64,000 bases of DNA from assembly GCA_024734555.1 (NCBI GenBank), contig JANPWX010000008.1, positions 6,741,652-6,805,651 of the forward strand, given 5' to 3'. The notes under the pieces were generated by a model. That model was not told the origin of the DNA. It made no database searches and saw only the letters and a list, made by a program, of their open reading frames with translations. This document shows, piece after piece, positions 25,465 to 38,199 of this stretch (the first letter of the stretch is position 1; each line of letters starts with the position of its first letter). The DNA is from Trochalopteron elliotii (taxonomy: Eukaryota; Chordata; Aves; Passeriformes; Leiothrichidae). Both the position numbers and the translations under genes were made by a program.

Positions 25465-25972
25465 AATCCTCAAATCCTGTGGCTCAGTTTTGGGCCCCTC
25501 ACTACAAGATGGACATTGAGGTGCTGGAGCCTGTCCAGAGAAGGGCAGCAGAGCAGGGGAAGGGTCTGGGGCACAAGTCTTATGTGGAGCAGATGAGGGA
25601 GCTGGGGGTGTTTGGCCTGGAGAAGGGGAGGCTCAGGGGGGACCTTATTGCTGTCCACAACTCCCTGACAGGAGGGTGTAGCCAGGTGGGGGTCAAGCTC
25701 TTCTCCCAGGTCACAAGTGATGGGACAAGAGGACATGGCTTCAAGCTGTGCCAGGAGAGGTGTAGATTGGATATGGAGAAAAATTTCTTCCCTGAAAAGG
25801 TGGTCAAGCACTGGAATGTGCTGCCCAGGGAAGTGGTGGAATATACATCCCTGAAAGTGTTCAACAACGTGTAGATGTGTTGCTTAGGGACATAGTTCAG
25901 TGGTGGCCTTGGCAGTGCTGGATTAATGGCTGGACACAATGATCCTAGAAGTCTTTTCCAAACTTGATGACT
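25465..25972 (+). mobile_element. CR1 LINE, 5'-truncated copy
   Basis: About 500 bp of clear avian CR1 3' sequence in sense orientation. It begins around the block encoding the end of ORF2 (TTTTGGGCCCCTCACTACAAG), runs through the AAGTCTTATG, GGGACCTTATTGCTGT and TTCTTCCCTGAAAAGG blocks, and ends in the AGAAGTCTTTTCCAAACTTGATGA block. The final ATTCTGTG-type tail repeat is missing or decayed. Like most CR1 copies it is heavily 5'-truncated, with no upstream reverse transcriptase domain and no obvious target-site duplication. This is the best single indicator that the host is a bird or close relative. Confidence 0.93.
25470..25874 (+). pseudogene. C-terminal end of CR1 ORF2 (degraded)
   Basis: Within the CR1 copy, the frame that opens at 25449 reads through about 135 codons of the ORF2 C-terminal region. 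This region lies downstream of the reverse transcriptase in a full-length element. Recognisable family segments include a basic [13 protein letters not shown] stretch (here [12 protein letters not shown]), LFSQVTSD, and a KNFF...HWN.LPREVV block near the end. The frame closes at a TAG at 25872-25874. Compared with my memory of the family, a one-base loss in an A run just before it puts this stop in frame. The endonuclease and catalytic domains are absent, so the copy cannot retrotranspose. No host function is implied. Confidence 0.8.
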
Positions 25973-28440
25973 GGCTACAGAAGAGAGCAACATGTGTACA
26001 GTGTAATTCTTCCGCTCTAGCGTAATTTCCACTGTCATTTTCTGGAAGAAGACTAAAGTGAGTGAATCTTCACAGTTTTTTTATGCATGCAAAAATAAAA
26101 ATGTCCTTGTCCTTACAGTATGTTAAAAAAGTCCGCACACATAAAAGCAGAAGAAAACACTGTGGCTATCATGTACTAAATTAAATTTCTAAATATGTGG
26201 TAAGTGCCTATGCCTATCCCATTTAAATATTTATCAGAAATACTTCTTAGATTAATTCCTCCCTTTCACAGCTACAAGACCACCCAACTTATTTTAGAAA
26301 AGGACTTAAATTTTCATCTCTAACAGCACAAAAAAGGTCTATGGTTTGTTTGTTTATCCTGAAGTGCTTGGACACCAATGAGCTTGTACAGATGACATTT
26401 TCCTAGATCAGCCTGCTGGGATTAGTTGGTGGATGGGGATGTTTTATCCTGCAAGGAGGGAAAGCAAACACTAGGTTTGCTATTTTGATCTGTAAAAGGA
26501 ATAGTTCAGGAAGGGAGATCTGTACTGGGACTCAAGAGTTTAATAATGGTGAGATTCAGTGACATCTTAGTTACCAGGAAAAGTTTATAGGTCTTGTGTA
26601 GAAAGAGCACTTGAAATTACATCCACAGATACATTTAATGCAGCTTCCATTTGTTCCTGTCTTATATCTCAGTATAATTTAATTGGTGAAGACTTACACT
26701 CTGTCTCTTATGAGAAGGGACTGTTTGAAAAAAGGAAAATCATTTGGCTCGTATTAACTTTGCCTCAGCTATATCTTCCTTTACCCACTTTATAATAGTA
26801 TATTACTACCTGAAAAAGGATTAAGAAACAGGGTAAGCTGGGAACCTCCAGAAAACAGAAAAATGCTCTTCTTTACCCAGGAAATGTTTCTTGGTTGTGT
26901 GTAGTCTTGTTGCACTGGCAGGGTTTTTCAACAAAATATAACAGGACAGGGGAAAAAAATCTTTCTGAATTTATATACAGGCATTAAATATGTCAAATTA
27001 TTTTTCTTTCTCTTTTTTTTAATAAGAAAACATGTCTTCCATTTGTACAAGTACATGAGGTCAATGTGAACTATGGGAATTCAACATCTTTATGTTTTGG
27101 GTTTGTCTTTTAAGCAGACCTATTCTTACTGTTTTCGGTGATACGCTATGTGGATTAGAGTTGTGTTCTTTTTTAGTGATGTTCCTGACTTCAGAACATG
27201 CCAGTTAAAAAATAAAAAACATTCAACAGTACACCTGATGCAGCTCCTAATGGCACTAGAAAAGGAAGCCAGGATATGTCCCTCTTAATTTTCCATACAA
27301 GAAGGAAGTCCACAGGTGCAGTGTATTTTAGAAGACCCATTGTCAGCTAGATCTCCAATCACTGGAAATGATTAAAAAAGAAGTATCGTTAACATAATTT
27401 GGGAAGATCAGATATTAACTAAGAATACAAACCATCTATTTTTTTGTAATGTAACAGTCATACTTTCATGGCTGTAGAGGCAGCAAGCATACTAAGATAA
27501 CACTTTAAAATTTGTCAAAGGCAAAAAAACCCCGTGTTTTCTTCAGAAATTTTGATTTATGTATACTTACTAGGGTACAATTTAAAAAAGAAGAAAGTAG
27601 AGAAAAGTATACATGTTTCTGAGGATGGCTATTATGGGCAATTTCTTCTTATAGGAATTCTTAGAGATCCTGAGTCTTGAATCATCAGGATGTGGTCTAG
27701 AGCAAAATCCCAGTTCATAGAGGCATGGGCAAGTTTGGAGGCCTGCTAAGGTAGGAACTGTCAGACAGTTCCTACTGTTTATTGGCAATCTGGTCCCCTC
27801 TGCCAGGCTTTTATCCTTGTAGGAATGCCAGGATTAGGCCTGCAGCTGTACAGACTTAGTCACTAATTAAGAGAACCTGATTTTACTGAAGTTACATCCA
27901 GGGTTAAAGCTCTGACTGAAGCCAGTTGAGGCATTCAGAGGTACTGACTCAATTCTGGATGCCATAAGGATCACCAAACTTGTCAATGGTAAGACTTCAA
28001 TGCCCTTTCTTAAGGATATTTAAAATAAATAAAACCTCTCTGAATTATTTTCTTGTGTAAAACTGGAAAATAAGGTTTTCCCATCCCTTGCCACCATACA
28101 TATAGATAACTGTGGTTCACATAACTTTTTAAAAACATTTTAGGAACAAAATAACCCTAAAATATCTAAGTACTAAAGGCTGCATTTATACCAGGCTCAG
28201 CAATGCATTTTCACTTGAATGTATTGTGAGATAATGTCTGCAAGGCAGCTCCAGTGTAATAAAAAGTGCTGATTTCATAGGAGATTGCAAATGACAAGCT
28301 CTGCATCAAATTCAGCTGCTCTGTGGAGATAAAAATGGAAGCACAGAAAGTTAAGAGCCCACTATAATTGAACAGCCTTCTGAACTGTTGCATTTTATAT
28401 ATATAATGTTAGTTTTCTGAGGTGAGGGCCAAAACAAATG
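25973..28440. other. AT-rich non-coding stretch
   Basis: No exon, RNA gene or repeat family is recognised between the CR1 copy and the candidate regulatory element at 28441. Confidence 0.55.
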
Positions 28441-28830
28441 TTTGGAGTTCAGTCATAGCTGTGTGGTGCAGCAGAGATTGACATGCGTTCACGGTTGCAT
28501 CACGGACACTGGAAAATCCCTGCTCACCATTGGGAGGAATGCGCTTGGCTCTGAGTCAAATGCACAGCGTGGAAACATTCACCTAATTAGTGTTTTAACA
28601 GCTGCTTAAGGTTCGTTTCAATGGGAAGAAAATTATGGAGCGCAATTTTATGTAATTAGTAGAGCATAAAACACGTGGTGTGTCTAATTAAATGTTTAAA
28701 ACTATTGACATTACATAGCTACTGTTGAGGTAAATGAAGTGGAAAATCGTTATGATTTTTTCGGTTGGTAAATTACTCCACAATATGCTCAAAGGCCCAT
28801 TTGATAAGATGAACTCAATCCTAATGCAGA
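28441..28830. promoter_or_regulatory. Candidate conserved developmental enhancer
   Basis: A unique, non-repetitive, non-coding segment dense in transcription-factor motifs. It has TAATTAG at 28584-28590 and 28653-28659, TAATTA at 28685-28690, an E-box CAGCTG at 28599-28604 and a CACGTG E-box at 28672-28677. It keeps several CpG dinucleotides in an otherwise CpG-poor, AT-rich background. This combination resembles vertebrate conserved enhancers near developmental genes. The enhancer role and the target gene are inference. Confidence 0.4.
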
Positions 28831-30240
28831 ATGATGAGCACCGGGGCCTTTTCACACCCCACAGGTATGTGGAGGTCTCACCAATTTAACTGGAGGAACT
28901 GGCTGGCATTTCAGGGCTTTCAAGTCTTGCCAGCATGTGCTCCACTCTTCAGAGCACACTGTGTTAAATGCAAGAATGTCCTGCTGCTTTGGTTCACAGC
29001 TCCTTTATCCAAAGGGTGACAAACTGTGCATTGTAGAGCTGAAGTCCTCGCTTTCTGATCCCAAAACAATAAAGCCATTGAGTAACGATCCAGCAAGCAC
29101 TTAGGAAAGGAGCTTGGCATTGCAAGCAAATTTGCTTATAAAACTTGTTGTATGTCACAGTTTGCATTGTTGAAGTATTTGGACTTTGTTTTGTAGTTCT
29201 CAAGATAGATCTGGGAGTGCAATTATATATCATGCAACATCAGTAGTGTGATTAATTTAAATCCACTTGCACTACAGGTGCTTCACTCTATGCTTGTAGC
29301 ACCCTGTTCTCGTATTTATTTACAGGAGTATTGAACAATGTTGATAGTAAACCCCAAACTTTTGAGATTAATTTTTTCCCCATTTGTGTCAAGGCAGTTT
29401 TTGCCTAACTGATATTTAATGACATGCTTTGTCATGTAAACCAGCTTTTTTTTTTCCTTTTTCAAATGCAATAGGGAAGAAATAGCACAAAGACAGGAGT
29501 GGGGTTTAATTGCAGCTGTGACACTCAAATCCAGCAGGACAACAGAAAAACACAGAATTTACACTGGGATAACTGAGAATTTATCCACTCTTTTTGTGTT
29601 GAGACTTAGCTCTACAAGCTAAGTTTATCATTTTATATAATACTTGTAGGAGCTGTCAGTATAACTATAAAATGAGCATATGCATATTGGAAAGGTAAAC
29701 ATTCCCTAAAAGAAATTATATTTCTCAGAAAAAAAAAATTAAAAAGGGAGCGGTTGCCTTTTTTTGCTTCTGTAGCTTTGCATATTGTTCATTTGTTTTA
29801 ACGGCCTCCAGGAAACCATGAAGTAAGGTCAGGCTGTGATTACAAGTTTGCATAAGACATGCTACCATTGCCTTCCCTGAAAGGCAGGAGCTCACATCAC
29901 TCTTCTGAGGGAAAGTTGATAGTGTCATTGGTGTAACTGGAATTCTACTCAGGGACTCAATTCCTTAAAACCTCGGTGGTATGGCATGAGAAGCAATCTA
30001 CATTTTCCTGAAGTACTTCAAAGCAGAGTAAGATGTCTGTCTTCTGTTTTGAAGAACCTTTTCAATCTTAAATGTCTTTATATGCTATTTAAATTTAGTG
30101 ACATAGTTTTTAAAAGTGCCCTAGGAATTTCATGAAGAGCAGGAGTGGTCATACTTCACAAAACCGTGGGAAAGAGGGATCTGGAGAAGCTCGTTGTGTC
30201 TTTTCAGGGTGGGCTTTTGGAGGGCTGTAGCAGCATCAGG

Positions 30241-30475
30241 GCTGTATGTGAAGCTATGGCACTTCAGCTGTGAGCGGAAAGAGTTAATTTTCAAGTTCAT
30301 CATGAGCTGTGTTTACTGATCCTTTCTTATTCCTTTGTGATAATTGGCACCTCAGATTCTCTGCTAATTAATTGGGCTGCAAGGGGCAGGTGGCGCCATT
30401 CTATTTTGATAATCCCTGTCAGCAATGTCTGTATAATCTCTTTGTTTAATTAAAATGAATTTGTAATAGGGGTGC
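30241..30475. promoter_or_regulatory. Candidate conserved developmental enhancer
   Basis: Non-coding, non-repetitive sequence with packed motifs: TAATTAATT at 30365-30373, an E-box joined to a GGCGCC palindrome (CAGGTGGCGCC, 30387-30397), an OTX/PITX-type TAATCC at 30410-30415, a SOX-like CTTTGTG near 30335, and TTAATTAA at 30446-30453 directly after a TTTGTTT FOX/SOX-like core. A pyrimidine tract begins about 25 bases downstream. The texture suggests a deeply conserved enhancer, untested here. Confidence 0.4.
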
Positions 30476-30497
30476 ATGAACTTGCAACAGTTTGGGG

Positions 30498-30566
30498 TTT
30501 TTTTCCCTTCTCTTCCTTTCTCTCTCTCCCTCCCTCTCTCTCCCCCTGTCCGCCTCCCTCCCTCCT
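30498..30566 (+). repeat. Polypyrimidine tract
   Basis: Bases 30498-30547 are 50 consecutive pyrimidines (T runs, CTCTCT and CCCTCC units). The tract continues as C/T-rich sequence with two G interruptions to 30566. Such tracts can form triplex (H-)DNA. The open frames across it are composition artefacts. Confidence 0.93.
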
Positions 30567-33120
30567 GGCTGTGCTTTGCTTCACTTCAGTGGGCGTTCAC
30601 TGCTGGGGGCAGTTCTGCACTTGTGGAACCACAGTGCCATTGTCACTCTGCAGTCTCTTTGGAGATGTCTTACCTCATTAACACTCCCCAAGACATAAGC
30701 CGTTTATTTTGAAATGTTGTCTTTTTTTTTTTCCCTCTTTAAAACAAAGAACATATCCGTAAAGATATTTCAAAACTTTTTCCTACTTTAGGTTAAAAAC
30801 AGTTCCGAAGGTACATTGAGGATTAAAATAATTTTAGTTAAAACCAAAATATTTAACCATTGAAACACATTACTGTAATGCTTTATCAATTCATTGCTCG
30901 TTTATCTCCATGGGCCTGACAAAAATCTCAAGCAAGCAAACAAAATCCAGTGCCAAAAGCATTGTTTATCTTAAGTCAGTTCAGGCAATATGAGCAAGGG
31001 TCCACGTTTTAACACTCTGACTGAGGACAGATTTGAGAATGAAGAGCTGGAAGTTTAAATTTCTGCTAAGACATAGACAGTTTCAATGTGTGTTTTATTA
31101 TGATTATTAGAAGTTTTCCATGCCAGCTGCAAATATAGAAGTGGGTTACAAGCCTCATCCTTGAGGAGGCTGCATGGCATTGAAGGTCCCCTCCTGCTCC
31201 AAGTACCCCCCTGATGTTTTGTCTAGCTTCTCTTCACATTCCAGAGCAGAGGACAGAAAGTCACAGGAGCTGGAACAAAACACAGGATTTGTTTTACAAA
31301 CATTTTATAGGGATAAGAAGGTGAAGGATAAATGATGAAGGCTTCTTGTGCCATGGAGGACATTTCACATCAAGTGCTCATCTTGTCCAGTGGCCTGACC
31401 GTTCACTTCTGCTGGGTGCTGTTCAAGGGGAAAACTATATACTTCTTTTTTTTTGTTTGGTTTTTTTTTACTCTTGTGCCTATACTGGAGCCATGCTGGA
31501 GCCTAGCAGAAGTCAGAATCCCAATTTTGGCTGAAATTTAACTGCTGGTAGGTCACTGAAGGAGTCTGTGCAACTTCTGTAGTAATATGAATGCACAAAT
31601 TCCCTAGAATCTAAAAGAGGAAAAAACCAGTTTATAGTAGTCTAATTATATTTTATTATCCCTTCTTTGTTTAGATAAGGTGACTCAGGAACTGATAGTG
31701 GCACTTGTGGCACCTTTATGTTTATTTGAAAAGGTTGGCACAAAAGATCACTTCTTCAGTGGCATCTGCCTCAGCATTTCCACAGATCCCCAAGACTCTC
31801 CTGTTGCAGGTATTTTTTTCCCTGCTATATTGATGTGTTTAGTTGCATTGTGTGCTAAAGCCACACATCCAGCTCATTTTCCTGTGTTGTGTTTACTAGT
31901 GCCATAGGTAGGTGTGAGTATCCCTGCTGTACATCCAGAGAACTTGGAAACTGTGAGAGGCCAGCAATGTAGGATGTGCTTCATCCTTTCCTACCCATTC
32001 CTGGTGTCCTCGAGATCCTTCCTTTCCTCCTACTGAAAAAGCTGCTGGTGGTTCAGTGTGAGGAGTTAATGTCATACAACACTCAAGTCATCTGTTTGGG
32101 ATCTTCACACCCAAGAAGTCAGCTCACATGCAGGAGATGAGGTCCTGAAATTACAGTGAAGAATGTCTTAGAAAGTTCCATTTGAAAGATTTTTTTTTTT
32201 TTAATAGCTGTCAGTGAACTACCATTTTCAATGGGAGACTGAAAGCTGGCAAACTTGTCAGCATTCCCCTGCAGTGCTCTGAATGGATGCACAGAGCTGC
32301 CAGCATTTGTAACCTCATCGTTAGCCTTCCAGTCATTGCTCTTTGTCAAATATTCCTCCTGTCCACTCTCAAATGGTCACAGGAAACTGCTTTAATACAA
32401 GTTTCTTATTCTCATCAAATTAGGGAGAAGTTTGAAAACTCAAAATCAAGAAATTCTTCAGATCATCTGTGTTTTTAAGATATTATCTAAAGCTGTGTCT
32501 TTTATTATTAAAACAGAATGAAAACATAAAATGGACACAGTCATAAGCTGTCTTGCTGCTGTTTGCACCTTTGCCATGTGGATGCTCTGCAATGCCTACG
32601 TGGCAAGGGAGAGGAAATTTCAGCTCTTTCCTGGCATTGGATGAGCATCACATGAGGAAGAACTTCTGCAACACAGTGAAAAGCAATCTCCAAACTTTTC
32701 AGAAACTGGAAATGCATCCAAAGATTTGCCTGCATCACAGACATTCTTAGAATGTTCTCTTATAAATTGTAGCTTTAATGTACAAGACTGCAGAAAAAAT
32801 GTTTAAAGGAGAAAAATATCTCCATGTACAGTAGTAGGGGAAAAAAAAAAAGCTGCAATCCTGAAAAGCTTAAGAGGTCCTAAGAAATCTTTCCTCTAAC
32901 TTGTTATTGAACATAACAACTAGGGATCAGCTCAGCAGCATCTAGCCCTTACAGATGGTGTCTATGGCAAATATGACTCCAGTGCATTTCCCTTTCCTGG
33001 TAATTAAGATACTGTTGTGTAAAGGAGTGACTTCAAAGTTGTGTCTGTCCCCCCACTCTTCTGGCTTATTAGCACATTTCCTGGAATAGTGATAGCTTCA
33101 AGGTTTTGCTGAGCTCTGTT

Positions 33121-33390
33121 TGTTTGTGAGTCCGAATGAAAACAATAGGAGACTTGAAACAACTTCTGAGACGTGTGAAGAGCTTTCTTGTTTGGGGAGT
33201 TAATTGGATTTCCTTCTGCCTGGCTTTAGGTGAAAGATTCCCAGGCAATTCCATGGTTTCTATACAAATGTCTCCTGATTGTGACTATAATGGATATGTG
33301 GTGTTAATTAACAGACTCACAATTCAAGCTATGGCACGGGGTTTTAAAGAGATGTCTGTAATATGCACAAAATATAATTACTGATGATTC
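33121..33390. promoter_or_regulatory. Candidate conserved non-coding element (weak)
   Basis: Unique sequence containing GTTAATTGGATT, GTTAATTAACAG (TTAATTAA palindrome) and AAAATATAATTAC motifs. An 82-codon frame crosses it but looks like chance. Confidence 0.25.
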
Positions 33391-34788
33391 TGGCAGTAGC
33401 TCTATCCCTCTGAGTCTCAGGTTTCGTGGTTTAGTTCAGGTCCTTTTGGTTCCAGATCTAGTTACTGCTAGATTGCCACAGGAGAGCATGAACACATTTG
33501 CTCCATATTACTCTGCAGACTAGAGGTAAAAACTCCTAAAATGCAGCATTTAATCTGTGAAAATCCAACTCTGAATGTAAATCATTTTATATAGGAATTT
33601 CTGTCCAAGTTTTAGTGTGGCAAGACCTGAGTGTCTCCCAAAGCGATCCTTCTCCCTCTTCTGATTGTCAGCAATAGCAATTCACTTGCAGAGACTGTTT
33701 TGGAATCTTTGAAAGGATTGCATGCATGCTAGAAACTGAATAAAAATCACTCATGCCACAGAGGATTAAATGCCTTCTGAGAGCATGGAATTCCACATCT
33801 GAAACATGGTTCTGTTCTTGCTCAGATGCCTTGAAATGGTAAGTCCATTTCTTTGGTTTATAGGTGTTTGCTGCAGAGAGTCCAGCTTTGCTGAACTGAA
33901 AACAAGGAGCTAATGCTGTCAAATGGTCCTGTTTAATTGCACTGCTTATGTATCATATGTAGATTGTGAATAAGAATTTTTAATTTCAGGCTCATAACAT
34001 ACAAAGGGATGCTGTGACTCATCCACAACTTTTTTAGGAAGGAATTTTTCCTCTTGCCATCTTGAATGTGGGTATTAAAGAAATTCTGTTTTTTCCTGCC
34101 TCATAAATTCAGCAGTTCAGAGGAAAAAATGCTGGATATCATAGAGGAGATTGGTAGTTGAACAACTAAGTGGTAGGGTAAAAAAGACTGAGCAGTAGGA
34201 ACGAGTCATACAGTTGTATAGGGAATGAAGAAGCTGCATGAAAAATTCTACAAATCACTTTAGAACAATAAAAAACTGATAACTTCTCCATTTACTGACA
34301 AAGTTTTTTGTCACAGATACTGGCCCAACTGATGGATATTAGGTAGCCAGTAAATGTGACAAATCACATAGTACATTATTAATTTAGATGATTGCTTTTC
34401 CACTCCACAGCCAAATAATGGTTATTTGGAACTGGCAAATACAGTGGCACTGTAGAATGCTGTACTGTTGACAAGAAACAATCTTCTTAAGTGATACCGG
34501 GATGAATCTGTTTTGGCAGCTGTTGCAGAGACTTCCACTGTAGAAGTTCTTTCTTGCAAGATTGTCTTTGACCATTTGAATGTTAACGTTCCTTTATCGG
34601 TGGTGTCCAGTGGCAACTTCTGTGACTGTTATTTTCAGGCAAGGCCAATATTTCATGTTGATTTTTGCTTGGAGTTGATTCTTGATAGGTCTTAGATGTG
34701 AAAACTCATGTCTTTATGAATATCTGTGAAGAAGATATTGAGTTGAATCTCTAATACTGCTAGCTATTGACTTTTATTTATCTGTCAT

Positions 34789-34821
34789 CTTTTTTAAGGT
34801 TTAAGACCTTTTTTAAGGTCT
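34789..34821. repeat. Small direct and inverted repeat cluster
   Basis: CTTTTTTAAGGT occurs at 34789-34800 and again at 34808-34819. Between and within the copies, AGACCTT (34804-34810) pairs with AAGGTCT (34815-34821) around a TTTT loop. Confidence 0.8.
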
Positions 34822-35172
34822 GACTGTCCTAAAGTCTTACTGGAAATTTAAACCGTTGAAAGTATTGTTAGGTGGTTTCCTTAAATTTATGATTACCTGC
34901 TTCAGTAATGTTTTTGGAGAAAAAAATACCAAAAACCCCCCCTCAGAGTTGTCAAGGACTTTATGGGTCCATTTATCAAGAATTAAGACCAAGACTACTA
35001 AGTTAATGAATCAAGACGCTCAAATTCACAACATAGCAGCTTTTGAGCAAGAGCTACACGTTTTGGAGTTGTCTGGCTCACGGAGGGATGAGTATTCAAA
35101 ACTGCCAAGGTTTTGAATCCAAATTCTCAGTGTGCATAATTTTTGTCCTAGGAGTTATTTATTTAATATAGT

Positions 35173-35196
35173 ATTTTTTTTTTTCTTTTTTTTTTT
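35173..35196 (+). repeat. T-rich run
   Basis: About 24 bases of T with one C interruption. Simple sequence. Confidence 0.9.
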
Positions 35197-35434
35197 CCTG
35201 CTGTAGGCAGAATGTCAGCACCAGGATGTCACCTGGAAATTAAATATCCTTTGTTGCATTAAAATTTTTTAACATTATGGTGACTATGCTTTAATACTTT
35301 GACTCCTATTTTTAAATACTGCTTTTTAAAAGGTAAACAACTGCTTCCAAGGAAACATGGAAATAACATCTTGATTTCTTAACAGTTCTGAGAAACAGCA
35401 CTTCTTCATTGTGCCTGATTTTAACAAGTTGAAT

Positions 35435-35470
35435 ATTTATTTATTCATTCATTCATTTAGTTAGTTATTT
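35435..35470 (+). repeat. ATTT/ATTC tetranucleotide repeat
   Basis: TTTA, TTCA and TTAG tetranucleotide units form a short degenerate microsatellite. Confidence 0.85.
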
Positions 35471-38172
35471 AAAAGCAGGATTAGTTACTTCTGGGAGCTT
35501 ATTGTATATATTCCTGTTATTGTAGGATTATCCTCTGTGCAGTGTTTGGCTGAGATTTGAGGTCACAAACACTCTGGCCACTGAGAGTGACCACATTTGG
35601 CTAGTGGATGGCTCATCTTTCACACTGGGACACCAATGCAGGGCCTCTTGTTTCTTGGCCCCTAGCCAGCTCTTTCTGTTTCTTTGAGATGGCTCTCTGC
35701 CCCTAGCTTTGAGACAATATTTGCATCCTGTGCAAATAAATTTATTGCATCCATGCATAAAGCACCATCTCAGTCTATTATTTTAACAATTGTCACATAT
35801 CAGCCCTGAAGCAACATACTATCACTGGCTTCAGGGCCTTTTAGTCACTGGAGAAGGACTTGGCATATTCAAATAGCTACATCTCATTTCATCAGTTTTC
35901 AACCTTATTTTATAAACCTGTCCAAACACAGAGGTGTGAAGGAAGCAGGTAGCACCACTTTCTCTACAATAGCCTGTGTCCTAGCAGGGTTAGTGGGCAT
36001 TGCAACCCTATACCAATAAATACCTCACTCAGGTCCTCCTTTACAAAGGATTTAGTGAGTATGGCTGAATATCTCTGGAGAACAAGAAAGAAAAGATGGG
36101 ACTAAGCTGTTCATGTTACTCCAGTTACTGAAGAGGCTCGTGGTAACTGTTCTATCTATCTGGGGAAAACCCTTTGCAGGGGAAGGGAAGGGATGGGACC
36201 ATGATCAGCTGTAAGGTGATATGTTAAAAGAACTACCAGAACCACCCATAGAAACTTGAAGCACTAAAGAGGCAATCACTGGAGGCAGAAAATGCAGACA
36301 GCACAGCCACAGTATTGATTTGTTTTTCCTGGAATTACGAACTCATTATTCACTTAAAATTAGTGATCAGCAAGGGCTGAGTCACTCAGTTTGTTATCTG
36401 GACCCCAGTTTTCTCTCTCCTAAGAGTCTGTGTGCTTGTGGGTAGGCCTGATGTGCTGGTGAACTGTGGTCACTTCCCTGCCACATTCTCTTCTGGTGGG
36501 CTCTCAGAGATGTGTGCTCCTCTTGCTAAAGACAGAATTTCTCCCCATTATGGCAGAGAGGAATCAGTTGCAAAAATATCACCAACCTTTTTGGTGTTTC
36601 TGCATGAAGGTGAGGCCTGTTGTGGCCAAAAAAAAAAGCATTAGCATCTCTGGTTCAGGTTGGTTGGTGGCTGAAGCAGCTTTCTGGATCTGCACAGAAG
36701 CACCTACTAACTAATCAACAGAGACAAAAAAAACCCCTGACATTAAAAAAAGCTGTCTTTCGTCACGATCAGTCTGGCAAACACTTCCTCATGCCAGGAT
36801 TACACAGGAAACAAGAAAGTTTTTTATTACATGCCATGGTATTTATGTTTGAGCTCCCGGAGTTAGTAAAGCTGGTCAGACCATAGGAAATGCTTGTGGA
36901 GATTTAGTGTAGTAAACAATCCATATGTAAACTGAGTCAAGATCAGAAGAGTCTGTTAACTTTAGCAGGTTGCTCATCTAATGTTAAGTATAAGAAAGAA
37001 AATTAGTAATAAAATTGTTATTATTGGCATCCTAGCTTGTATTTGGGGTTTGCAGGACTGAAAATTATTAGTTTGACTGATAGATGTCATAGATAGTAAC
37101 ACTGAGCTCCCTTACAGTGATGAACTGCAGATTCATAGATTGATAAAGTAAAATACAGACAGATGCTTGCTGCTGGAACAGATGTGCTGGTCTTAATCCA
37201 TTACTGCTTATCTGCTGATGATTACTGCCTGAAGAGGGGTGGGAAGACTGCTGAGTGCTCCTCATCTGCTTTGGTGTAAGCTCAGATATCTTGCTTTAAG
37301 CTGCTGTTGAAGGCTGTTTAAACTAAGCCCAGCTGACTTGTCTGTGAAAGAGATGGGGGTCTCAGCAGTTCAGTCTAGGTTTGTAAGGAGTGATAAGATT
37401 TCAGAAGAGAGAAATGGATGTGATAGCTTTCTGTGTGAAAGTAGCAAAATGCACCTTGAACAAGTTTCCCACCAGACTGAGATCAGGAAGATAGGAATGG
37501 ACATAGCTGTTAATGTTTGTACATGGAAAACCACCAATGACTTAAACACCATATGTCTTCCCAGTTCATAACTCTTTTTTAAAGTCATTTTAACCAACGC
37601 TTCGAACTCCTAGAGGCTGGAACTGGTTGAAAATGTACTGTATTTTCCATGTGCTCCCCTCTGCTAGCAGCATTTACCAAGTATGCAGATCTGTATAGCA
37701 GCTTCCTCTCTTATTTGTGCTGTAGCTCCACAGAAGTAGAGAAGCAGCATCTTGGCAATTAAGAAAATAGTGAAGTTAAAAAAGCCAAATTATTTAAATG
37801 TATTCCCTAGCTTTCAAACAGCGAGTGTTTCTTTAACACAGATCTGATTTTTGAGCTGGGAGGAGGGCATGTATTTCAAGAGATGCCAGAAATATCTGCT
37901 TATGGGATGCTGTATGATACTGTGGCCAGTGTTTGTGAGAAAAAAATGTAGGCACTTTAAAGATAAAATATTATGTGATGTCTTAAAAAGCCCAGGGTGT
38001 TTGACTTCTAATGTTGCATGTTTAAGTTAATGGAGGTAAGAAAACATTGCTAATTGGAGTGATAAATCAGTGGAACTGGCCATCTTTACATAAAGTTCAT
38101 GTTTCCTTCAGTTCTACTGTTAGATTCCACCCAATGATTTAAAAAACAATAAACACATGAACATTTTCCAAA

Positions 38173-38199
38173 CAAGAACTATTTCTTAAATAGTTCTTG
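38173..38199. repeat. Perfect 12-bp palindromic hairpin
   Basis: CAAGAACTATTT at 38173-38184 is the exact reverse complement of 38188-38199, with a 3-nt CTT loop. It could extrude as a cruciform or fold in RNA. No terminator-like or RNA-gene context is seen. Confidence 0.92.
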
